DNA from: Actinopolymorpha sp. NPDC004070
GTDB taxonomy: Bacteria; Actinomycetota; Actinomycetes; Propionibacteriales; Actinopolymorphaceae
DNA length: 64,000 nt
Direction of reading: 5' to 3'
Assembly (NCBI RefSeq): GCF_040610475.1
Contig: NZ_JBEXMJ010000002.1
Span: 1 to 64,000, forward strand
Numbering within the stretch: the first letter of the stretch is position 1; every line of letters begins with the position of its first letter. The position numbers and the translations under genes are program-made. This document shows positions 45,863 through 53,124 of the stretch, piece by piece. The notes beneath the pieces were generated by a model, which was not told the DNA's origin, searched no databases, and saw only the letters and a list, made by a program, of their open reading frames with translations.

Positions 45863-46024
45863 TCAACCGAGACGCAACTGAGGGATCAGCGCGAAGAGCA
45901 GGCCGAGCCCGAACAGGACCACTGCCGCTATTCGCGCAATACGAGCGCTGCCACCGCGCAGGAAATGTGCGAGCGCCCCGGCGAACAAACCCCCGAAAAG
46001 AAACACGACCAGCAACTGACTCAT
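45863..46024 (-). CDS. 53-aa two-helix membrane protein
   Basis: A small ORF encoding MSQLLVVFLFGGLFAGALAH followed by a basic loop and IARIAAVVLFGLGLLFALIP. Two hydrophobic helices are separated by an Arg-rich turn. The ATG has a GAGG site six bases ahead. It ends 20 bases beyond the convergent PAP2 stop. No family is recognised; the clean membrane pattern and ribosome site argue that it is real. Confidence 0.65.
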   Translation of the reverse strand: MSQLLVVFLFGGLFAGALAHFLRGGSARIARIAAVVLFGLGLLFALIPQLRLG

Positions 46025-46122
46025 CTACGCCTCACTTTCGCGCACACAATCACACAATTTGACGGTACCGCGGTCGACGCCTTCCAGCAGTGGCGCCCGA
46101 TCAGAGAAACAGACCCCTGGAC

Positions 46123-46350
46123 TCACCCGCCCGCGCCGGAGCGAACGCCGCGGGAATCCCTTGCATGGCGGGCGAAAGTCGTAGTCGACTCCTGCATCTT
46201 GCGCTGCGCCCGCCGCGCCTCCGCAGCACCCCGGTCGAATGCCGCACGCGCCTCTTCGGAATCGTCCCAGGTGTGATATCCCTCGAACTCGTGCGGCGCG
46301 CGTCCGAGGCGTTCGTCCACCAAACGGTCATACATCGGCGTGTCACTCAT
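46123..46350 (-). CDS. 75-aa hypothetical protein
   Basis: A hydrophilic, helical ORF beginning MSDTPMYDRLVDERLGRAPH and continuing with a Glu/Ala/Arg-rich helix (DDSEEARAAFDRGAAEARRA). Its ATG overlaps the stop of the upstream 65-aa ORF by four bases and an AAGGAG lies ahead. The composition (acidic and basic, third-position GC as in other genes) supports coding. No function known to me. Confidence 0.55.
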   Translation of the reverse strand: MSDTPMYDRLVDERLGRAPHEFEGYHTWDDSEEARAAFDRGAAEARRAQRKMQESTTTFARHARDSRGVRSGAGG

Positions 46351-46544
46351 CGGTCCTGCTCCTTGGCCCAAAGGGCTCGGTCACGAGTCCGCTCACTGGG
46401 TGGGAACAGGTTATCCATTTCGGATTCAATTCGCACGACCGGGGGCAGCCGAAAACGCTCCCGGCGCAGTGTGCCCGCGAGAAATTCACCATACGTAGCG
46501 CTTGCCGTGCGTTTTGTTGTGCGGTCTGGCGTGCGCTCGGGCAC
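46347..46544 (-). CDS. 65-aa hypothetical protein coupled to the 75-aa ORF
   Basis: A GTG-initiated ORF encoding a basic protein with YGEFLAGTLRRERFRLPPVV and MDNLFPPSERTRDRALWAKE near its end. The four-base overlap with the next ORF (ATGA) suggests a two-gene unit, possibly followed by the 53-aa membrane protein. The start lacks a good ribosome site and could lie further in. The upstream DNA has lower GC than the rest of the window. Confidence 0.45.
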   Translation of the reverse strand: MPERTPDRTTKRTASATYGEFLAGTLRRERFRLPPVVRIESEMDNLFPPSERTRDRALWAKEQDR

Positions 46545-46560
46545 GCGCTGAGGGGCTGCC

Positions 46561-47295
46561 CTAGTCGGTGGAACTCAGTGCACGGAACTCGGCTACCCGT
46601 TCGGACTGGTCGGTGGGCAGCGCCACCCGGCCGTAGATCCACAGCAGCAGGTCGGCGACCGTGCCGGACACGGCGGCCGGGCCATCGGCGCCGGGAGACC
46701 AGGTCAGCGCCGCGGTTGGATCGGCCTGGGACACCGTCCACGACCTGTCGACGTCGGTGGCGGTGAGCACGAGCGGGCCGGAGAGCGTTCGGCCCAACCG
46801 GGCGACGTCGTCGGCGTCGGCCAGAGAACAGGTGAGGAACTCCTCGACCGCGTCGGCCGCCACCTCCGGACGCACCGTCCAGGCGGTGCCGGCCGCGTTC
46901 GCGGCGTCCCAGTGGTGGACCACCGCCTCCTGTACCTGGTGGCGGGTGACGAACCCGATGTCCCGGCGGCCCGGGAACCAGGTCCACACCGGTGCGTCCT
47001 GGTCGGCCCCGCCGAGCACGTCGACCAACTCGGCGGCGCCCCGCTCGAACACGGCGACCAGCTCGGACCGGTCCGCGCGGGCCGGCCGCCTGGCCTCCTC
47101 CGGCGGCGCGGCCAGCCGCTCGGCGGCGATCGTCCGCCAGAACCAGTGCACCTCGGTCAGGTGCTCCACGAGGTCGGCGACGTCCCAGTCGGGGCAGTGC
47201 TCGACCCGGGCGTCCAGGTTGTCGCGGACGGCGGCGGCGAAGCCTCGGGAGTGTTCGGCGATGGCGGTCAGGCATGCGTCGGTGGAGAGCGTCAT
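46561..47295 (-). CDS. mycothiol-dependent maleylpyruvate isomerase-family (DinB-like) protein
   Basis: A 244-residue protein with the DinB-type four-helix bundle: HCPDWDVADLVEHLTEVHWF near residue 33-52 holds the first metal ligands, and VQEAVVHHWDAANAAGT near 120-136 the others. A small C-terminal MDMPI_C-like domain follows. Such enzymes use mycothiol, which fits an actinobacterium. The ATG at 47295 was chosen by homology start. It is divergent from a TetR gene 186 bases away, its likely regulator. Confidence 0.87.
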   Translation of the reverse strand: MTLSTDACLTAIAEHSRGFAAAVRDNLDARVEHCPDWDVADLVEHLTEVHWFWRTIAAERLAAPPEEARRPARADRSELVAVFERGAAELVDVLGGADQDAPVWTWFPGRRDIGFVTRHQVQEAVVHHWDAANAAGTAWTVRPEVAADAVEEFLTCSLADADDVARLGRTLSGPLVLTATDVDRSWTVSQADPTAALTWSPGADGPAAVSGTVADLLLWIYGRVALPTDQSERVAEFRALSSTD

Positions 47296-47481
47296 GGCGC
47301 CACACCCTAGAGGCGCGCACCGACCAGCGGCATCGGACTTTCTCCCGGCGGCTTCACCCGACGGCCGGGACCCGTGCAAGGACGAACACCTGGCAACGGC
47401 CTGCGGGCCCGAGCCCGGGCACCGGCACAGGAACGGAAATTTTCGCGCCCCGCAATCTTGCGGACCACGCAATAATCAGCC

Positions 47482-48123
47482 ATGCTGGTCCGCATGACGA
47501 CCCAGGACGGTGCCCGCGCCGGGTTGCGGGAACGCAAGAAGCAGGAGACCCGCATCGCGCTGAGCTGGGCCGCCATCCGCCTCGCCGTCGAGCGCGGGTT
47601 CGACAACGTCCGCGTGGAGGACATCGCCGCCGAGGTCGGCGTGTCCCCGCGTACGTTCAACAACTACTTCTCCGGCAAGGCCGAGGCCGTCGCCACCCGG
47701 CACCTCGACCGCGCCCGGCAGATCGCGGTGGAGCTCCGTGCCCGGCCCGCGTCGGAGCCGTTGTGGAAGGCACTCGAGCTCGCCGTGCTGCCGCGGTTCA
47801 CCCTGGGCCAGGACGGCAACGCGCGAGGCGGCCCCGACGAGGAATGGCTCGCCGGCATCCGCCTGATGCTCACCGAACCCGCGGTGCGCGGCGAGCTGGC
47901 CCGGGTCGGCGCCGCGGTGGAGACCGAACTCGCCGCCGCGATCGCGGCGCGCACGAACACCGACGTCGACCGTGACCTGTACCCGCGGCTGGTGGCCGCC
48001 GCGGTCAGTGCGGCGCTGCGGGCCGCCACCCTGCACTGGCTGAACTCCGACGCGCCCGGACCGATCGCACCGCACCTCCAAGACGCCATCCGTCAGCTCG
48101 CGGCGGGCCTGCCCGTCCCGTAG
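47482..48123 (+). CDS. TetR-family transcriptional regulator
   Basis: A 213-residue regulator. The helix-turn-helix region is IALSWAAIRLAVERGFDNVR, then VEDIAAEVGVSPRTFNNYFS near residues 45-64. The C-terminal part has the helices of an AcrR-like ligand domain. Starts at 47482 or 47494 are both possible. It is divergent from the DinB-like gene and upstream of the membrane protein gene. Confidence 0.9.
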   Translation: MLVRMTTQDGARAGLRERKKQETRIALSWAAIRLAVERGFDNVRVEDIAAEVGVSPRTFNNYFSGKAEAVATRHLDRARQIAVELRARPASEPLWKALELAVLPRFTLGQDGNARGGPDEEWLAGIRLMLTEPAVRGELARVGAAVETELAAAIAARTNTDVDRDLYPRLVAAAVSAALRAATLHWLNSDAPGPIAPHLQDAIRQLAAGLPVP

Positions 48124-48249
48124 GCCGCTCGCTCCTGTTCGCTCCCGTTCCCGTTCGCTCCCGAACCCGGCAAGCGATTCCGCACACCTCGGCGCCGATG
48201 CCGACCTGGCCGGTGCCGCGTACTCCCCCCGCCCTCATGGAGGACCCTC

Positions 48250-49305
48250 ATGCGTCGCATCCTGCCCGCGATCGGGCTGTTCTTCCTCTCGCCGCTCATC
48301 GCGGAGTACCTGCTAGGCGACCTTCCCGTCACCGCGCTGTTCGCGCTCGTCGTCCTCGCCCCGATGTACGGCGGTGCCTCGCTGCTGATCCGCGAGGTCT
48401 GCCGCCGCCTCGGGTGGGGCTGGCCGAGCATGCTCACCCTCGCACTGGCATACAGCGTCCTGGAGGAGGCGATCGTCACCCAGTCGCTGTTCGACCACGA
48501 CTACGGCGGCATGCACTTACACCTGCTCGACCGCGGTTACGTCCCGGCACTCGGCATCGGCCTGCCGTACACGCTGTTCGTCCTTGCCCTGCACGTCGTG
48601 TGGAGCCTGTCCGTGCCGATCGTGCTGACGGAGTCGATCGTCCGCGAACGCCACGACACCCCGTGGCTCGGCCGGATCGGCGTCGCGGTCACCGCGATCG
48701 TCTGTGCGGTCGGCGTCGCCCTGAACGTCCTGGGATCGCGCAAGCCGGGCGGGTTCGCCGCGTCACCCGCCCAACTCGTGGTGAGTGCCCTCGTGGTGGT
48801 CGCGCTGGCCGGAGCGGCGGTGCTCCTCGGCCGCCGGACCGAGCGGGCGCGGTCGGCCGGCGTGGTGGCGCGAACGGCCGGCGGACTGGTTCCGCCGCCT
48901 TTGCTGCTGGGCCTGGGATCGCTGGTCCTCGCGTCCGCGTTCGTCACCGGGTGGTACCACGGCCGGCCGGCGATCCAGCCGTGGGTGTTCGCCGCGGTCG
49001 TCCTCGTCGCCTACGTCGCCACCGTCGTCCTGGTCGCCACCTGGTCCCGCCGTCCGGGCTGGACGCCGATGCACCAGCTCGCGCTGGCGGGTGGGGCGCT
49101 GCTGACGTACGCCTGGCACGGGTTCGAGACCAGGCCGTTCGTGCCCACCCCGCCGTCGGTCCAGCTGGCCAGTCACGTCGTGATGGGCGTCTTCGCCGTG
49201 GCGGTGCTCACGGTGGCGGTCCTACGCCTGCGGGCCGGCGAACCACGTCGGACCCGGCCCACGGAGTCCGCTCCGGCTGCACCCGCCGCACATCCGGCCG
49301 GCTGA
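48250..49305 (+). CDS. multi-pass membrane protein of unknown function
   Basis: A 351-residue protein with about eight hydrophobic helices and short loops. It starts MRRILPAIGLFFLSPLIAEY. One conserved-looking stretch, LALAYSVLEEAIVTQSLFDH near residue 61-80, has the paired glutamates seen in CPBP-type membrane proteases, but the other motifs of that family were not found. The C-terminal tail is Pro/Ala-rich. It follows the TetR gene on the same strand after 126 bases with a repeated GTTCGCTCCCG. Confidence 0.65.
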   Translation: MRRILPAIGLFFLSPLIAEYLLGDLPVTALFALVVLAPMYGGASLLIREVCRRLGWGWPSMLTLALAYSVLEEAIVTQSLFDHDYGGMHLHLLDRGYVPALGIGLPYTLFVLALHVVWSLSVPIVLTESIVRERHDTPWLGRIGVAVTAIVCAVGVALNVLGSRKPGGFAASPAQLVVSALVVVALAGAAVLLGRRTERARSAGVVARTAGGLVPPPLLLGLGSLVLASAFVTGWYHGRPAIQPWVFAAVVLVAYVATVVLVATWSRRPGWTPMHQLALAGGALLTYAWHGFETRPFVPTPPSVQLASHVVMGVFAVAVLTVAVLRLRAGEPRRTRPTESAPAAPAAHPAG

Positions 49306-49311
49306 CCCGGC

Positions 49312-49866
49312 TCACCGCCGCGCGGCGCGCCACTCCGGGGCGAGCACGGACCAGATCTCGATGTCGTAGCGCGTGCCCCGGTGCGGAGTGCTCTCCCGGA
49401 GCACGCCCTCCCTGGTCATCCCGAGCCGACTGGCCACGGCGATGCTGGCGGTGTTCGCCGTCGCCGCCCGCCACTCCACCCGGTGGATGCCCCGCTCCTC
49501 AATTGCCCAGTCGATGATCGCCCGGGCTGCCTGGGTCACCAGTCCCCGGCCCACGGCCGACGGCTCCAGCCAGCAGCCCACCTCCGCGTTCCCCTGGGCG
49601 ACGTCCATCGTCCGGAAGAGCACTCCGCCGACGAGGGTGCCGTCACACCAGATGCCGTAGATCCGTCCGGTGTCGGCGGCGGCCTTGTCGGCGTACGACT
49701 GGAGAAGCGCACGGCTGGATTCGAGGTCGGCGACGGCGTCGGCCAGCCCGATGTACTCCCCGACGAGCGCGCGTCCCCGGTCCATGTGGGCCAGGAATTC
49801 CTCCGCCTGCCAGGGTTCGAGGGGACGGAGTTCGGCGCCTTCCTCTCCCAGAGATCTCACCCACAT
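49312..49866 (-). CDS. GNAT-family N-acetyltransferase
   Basis: A 184-residue RimJ/RimL-like acetyltransferase. The acetyl-CoA site reads WLEPSAVGRGLVTQAARAII near residue 106-125, followed by RVEWRAATANTASIAVASRL and GMTREGVLRES. It transfers acetyl groups to a protein N-terminus or small amine. The ATG at 49866 has GGGAGG six bases ahead; the frame is open further upstream without a site. It is convergent with the membrane protein gene. Confidence 0.9.
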   Translation of the reverse strand: MWVRSLGEEGAELRPLEPWQAEEFLAHMDRGRALVGEYIGLADAVADLESSRALLQSYADKAAADTGRIYGIWCDGTLVGGVLFRTMDVAQGNAEVGCWLEPSAVGRGLVTQAARAIIDWAIEERGIHRVEWRAATANTASIAVASRLGMTREGVLRESTPHRGTRYDIEIWSVLAPEWRAARR

Positions 49867-50002
49867 GGTGGCCCTCCCGATCGATCCGGCTCGACGCTCG
49901 AACGGTACGCGGACCCGGCACGGCATCGGCCGTGCGGGTCGACGTCCTCCGCGCGCCTGTCGTGCGTACTCCCGCCGGAGGTGGCGTTACGCTTCGCGGA
50001 CC

Positions 50003-51181
50003 ATGGCAGCAGCGCGAGGGCAGTCGGCCGACGGGGGTGACCTGTCCCGGCTGCGGCAGCTCAACGAGCGTGCGGTGCTGGCCGCGGTCCGCGACGCGGG
50101 CGAGCTGCGGGTCGCCCAGATCGTCGAACGCAGCGGCCTCGGACGCACCGCGGTGGAGGACGTGCTTGCCAGCCTGGTGGACCGGCGGTGGCTGGCCGAG
50201 GAGCGACCGGCGGTACGCGGGCGCGGGCGGCCGGCCCGCAGCTACCGTTTCCGTGCCGAGGCGGGGTACGTCGTGGGCCTGGACATCGGGGCGTACTCGA
50301 TCCGGGCGGTGCTGGCCGACCTCGGTGGTCAGGTGCTGGCGACGGCCCACCGCCGGGTGAGCCCGGACACCCGCAGGGACGCCCGGCTCGCCGCCGCCGA
50401 CCGTGCGATCGCCGACTGCGTGCGCGGTGTGGACGTCGCGGCCTCCCGGATCTGGGCAGTGGGTACGGGCACCACCGGACTGGTCGACCGGCAGGGACGA
50501 GTCGTCCGGGTCAACGCCATCCCGGACTGGGCGGGAGTCGACCTGGCCGCGCACTTTCGTCGGTCCGCGCGGCTCGTCGTGGTGGACAACGACAGCCAGT
50601 TGGCGGCGCTCGCCGAGCACCGGCGGGGTGTGGCGACGGACGTGCCGGACCTGGTGCTGCTGCACGCCGGCCGGCGTACCGGCCTTGCCCTGGTCATCGA
50701 CGGGACGTTGCGGCGCGGCTTCCACGGTGCGGCCGCGGACCTGTCGACCCTGCCCATGCTGCGCTGGGAACCGGCGATCGACCACCTCCACCACTGCCGG
50801 GCCGTGCCACCGGACGTGCCGGTCGCCGACCGCGCGGAGCACGCCTTCGCCGCGGCGCGGGAGGGACGCCGGTCGGCACTGACCGCGGTTCGCAAGTACG
50901 CACGGGAGATGGCGCTCGCGGCCGCCACCGCGGTCGGTGTCGTGGACCCGCAGGTGGTGGTGCTGGGCGGGGCGTTCTCTCAGGCGGCCGACGTGCTCCT
51001 GGGCCCGCTCACCGAGGAGCTGACCCGGTTGTTCCCGCAGGGTCCGGAGGTGCGCGCGTCCACGTTGGGCGCGGACTGCGTGGCACTGGGTGCCATCTGC
51101 CTCGCTCTGGACGCGGTGGACGAACGACTGGTGGGCTCGGCCCGCGGCGCGCTTCCGGTTCTGGCCGCTCGCAGCCTCTGA
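50003..51181 (+). CDS. ROK-family transcriptional regulator
   Basis: A 392-residue protein with an N-terminal winged helix (LRQLNERAVLAAVRDAGELR, then IVERSGLGRTAVEDVLASLV) and a ROK sugar-kinase-like domain beginning VVGLDIGAYSIRAVLADLGG near residue 91. The cysteine-rich zinc motif of active ROK kinases (CxCGxxGC) is not present; the region instead reads HLHHCRAVPP. It therefore more likely senses a sugar than phosphorylates it. Its targets may be the neighbouring secreted hydrolases. Confidence 0.88.
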   Translation: MAAARGQSADGGDLSRLRQLNERAVLAAVRDAGELRVAQIVERSGLGRTAVEDVLASLVDRRWLAEERPAVRGRGRPARSYRFRAEAGYVVGLDIGAYSIRAVLADLGGQVLATAHRRVSPDTRRDARLAAADRAIADCVRGVDVAASRIWAVGTGTTGLVDRQGRVVRVNAIPDWAGVDLAAHFRRSARLVVVDNDSQLAALAEHRRGVATDVPDLVLLHAGRRTGLALVIDGTLRRGFHGAAADLSTLPMLRWEPAIDHLHHCRAVPPDVPVADRAEHAFAAAREGRRSALTAVRKYAREMALAAATAVGVVDPQVVVLGGAFSQAADVLLGPLTEELTRLFPQGPEVRASTLGADCVALGAICLALDAVDERLVGSARGALPVLAARSL

Positions 51182-51308
51182 CCGGGGCCCGAAGGTGTCG
51201 CCGGTGCGTTGACCGGCGTTCATCCGCTACCAATAATGTCGGAGCCAGGCAAAAATGATCTCCGGCGCCGCCCGGAAGGCCGGTGCAGCCCAGGAAGAAG
51301 GCTCCCCA

Positions 51309-53105
51309 GTGGTCAGACGGATTCCACGTCGCACCTTTCTCACCGCCGCCGGTGCGATCGCCACCGCGACCGCCGTCGGTGACATCTCCTACGCCACGCC
51401 GGCCGCGGCCGAGGACGCGTCCGAGTACGTCGACGTCCAACTGCTGAACATCACCGACCTGCACGGCTACCTGCAGCCCACGACTCCCAGCCAGGGCAGC
51501 GTCATCACCGGCGCCGGTGGGGTGAAGGTGACCGTCGGCGGCGTGGGTTACATGGCCACGCACCTGAAGCGGCTGCGAGAGGGACGGAAGAACTCCCTCT
51601 TCTTCTCCTCCGGAGACAACTTCTGCGGCTGGCCGTTCGAGGTCGACGCGCACGCCAACGAGCCCACCATCGAGGCGCTCAACGCGATGGGCCTGGACTT
51701 CAGCACCGTCGGCAACCACGAACTCGACCAGAGCGTCAGCTTCCTGGTCGACCACATGATGAACGGCGAGCCGTACCCCGTGTCCGGCCGGGACGACAAC
51801 TTCGTCGACTCCACCGGGCAGCGGTTCCAGGGCGCGAACTTCAGGTTCTACACGGCGAACATGGTGTGGGCGGATTCCGGGAAGACGATCCTTCCGCCGT
51901 ACAACATCGAATGGGTCGACGCCGGCAACGGCCGCAAACTGCCGATCGCGTTCATCCACCTCACCCTGGTGGGCACCGAGGTCGGGTCGACGTCGTACCA
52001 GCCTGGGCTTCGGTCGCTGTCCGACCTCGACCAGGCGAACAAGCTCGCCGCCGAGCTCAAGGCCCGCGGTGTCAACGCGATCGTCATCAACATCCACGAC
52101 GGCGGCGTCGCCGGCAACGACTACAACGCCGGCAGCAACCCGTCCGGTCCGGTGTTCCAGCTCGCGGCCAAGGCCTCACCCGACATCGCCGCCATCGTCA
52201 CCGGACACTGGCACTGCCGGTTCAACATGATGGTCCCCGACCCGAACGGCGTTCCGCGTCCGGTGGTGGAAGCCGGCAACCACGGGTCGCTGATCAACGA
52301 GATCACCCTCAAGCTGGATCCCGACACCGGCGCGGTCATCCGCGAGCTCACCACCTCGACCAACCACGCCAACACCCGCGACGTGCCGCTGGACGAGGAA
52401 CTGCAGGACATCGCCGACTACTGGACCGCGCAGGGAGCAAAGCGCTGGGCCACCCCGCTGGCCAGGACGACCGGCGACTTCACCCGCGTCCCCAACGCCA
52501 ACGGCGAGTCCACGATGGGCAACCTGGCCGCCGACTTCGCCTACTGGGACGCGCAGCAGAGCCGGTCCGGCCGAGCCGACCTCGCCCTGATCGCCACCAA
52601 GCCGGTCTCGGGTTCGGTCGCGCTGACCGGAGACCTGCTGTACGCGAAGGGTTCCAACGCCGCGGACGAGGACGGCACGATCCTCTTCGGCGAGGCCTGG
52701 GGTGCGTTCGGCTACGGCAACCCGGTGTTGACAGTGACCATGCCCGGCACCATGGTGCACGCCGCGCTGGAGGCGCAGTGGGTCGAGCAGGCCGACGGCA
52801 CGGTGAAGTTCGCACCGTTCGCGGTGTCCCGCAACGTGTTCTACTCCTTCGACACCTCCAGGCCGGTCGGGCAGCGCGTCGACCCCGCCGGGGTGCACAT
52901 CAGCGGCCGGCGGCTGGACCTGGACCGCGACTACCGGGTCGCGGCACTGGCCTACACGCTCATCGGGGGCGACGGCTACAAGGTCTTCGAGGGCTTCACC
53001 GATCCTGTTCGTAACGACCGCGACCACGAGGGCTTCGTCGCGTACCTCCGTGCACACCGCACGATCACTCCCGCGCCGCTCGACCGGGCCCGGCCGGTGG
53101 GCTGA
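51309..53105 (+). CDS. Tat-exported 5'-nucleotidase/2',3'-cyclic phosphodiesterase (UshA-like)
   Basis: A protein of about 598 residues. The twin-arginine signal is IPRRTFLTAAGAIATATAVG. The metallophosphatase domain has LLNITDLHGYLQP near residue 46, SSGDNFCGWPFEVD near 98, TVGNHELDQSV near 134 and VTGHWHCRFN near 298. The C-terminal 5'-nucleotidase domain contains NLAADFAYWDAQQ and IGGDGYKVF. It releases phosphate from extracellular nucleotides. GTG at 51309 fits the short signal; an ATG at 51255 is an alternative. Confidence 0.9.
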   Translation: MVRRIPRRTFLTAAGAIATATAVGDISYATPAAAEDASEYVDVQLLNITDLHGYLQPTTPSQGSVITGAGGVKVTVGGVGYMATHLKRLREGRKNSLFFSSGDNFCGWPFEVDAHANEPTIEALNAMGLDFSTVGNHELDQSVSFLVDHMMNGEPYPVSGRDDNFVDSTGQRFQGANFRFYTANMVWADSGKTILPPYNIEWVDAGNGRKLPIAFIHLTLVGTEVGSTSYQPGLRSLSDLDQANKLAAELKARGVNAIVINIHDGGVAGNDYNAGSNPSGPVFQLAAKASPDIAAIVTGHWHCRFNMMVPDPNGVPRPVVEAGNHGSLINEITLKLDPDTGAVIRELTTSTNHANTRDVPLDEELQDIADYWTAQGAKRWATPLARTTGDFTRVPNANGESTMGNLAADFAYWDAQQSRSGRADLALIATKPVSGSVALTGDLLYAKGSNAADEDGTILFGEAWGAFGYGNPVLTVTMPGTMVHAALEAQWVEQADGTVKFAPFAVSRNVFYSFDTSRPVGQRVDPAGVHISGRRLDLDRDYRVAALAYTLIGGDGYKVFEGFTDPVRNDRDHEGFVAYLRAHRTITPAPLDRARPVG

Positions 53106-53124
53106 GCGGACCGCCGGCGCGCCC

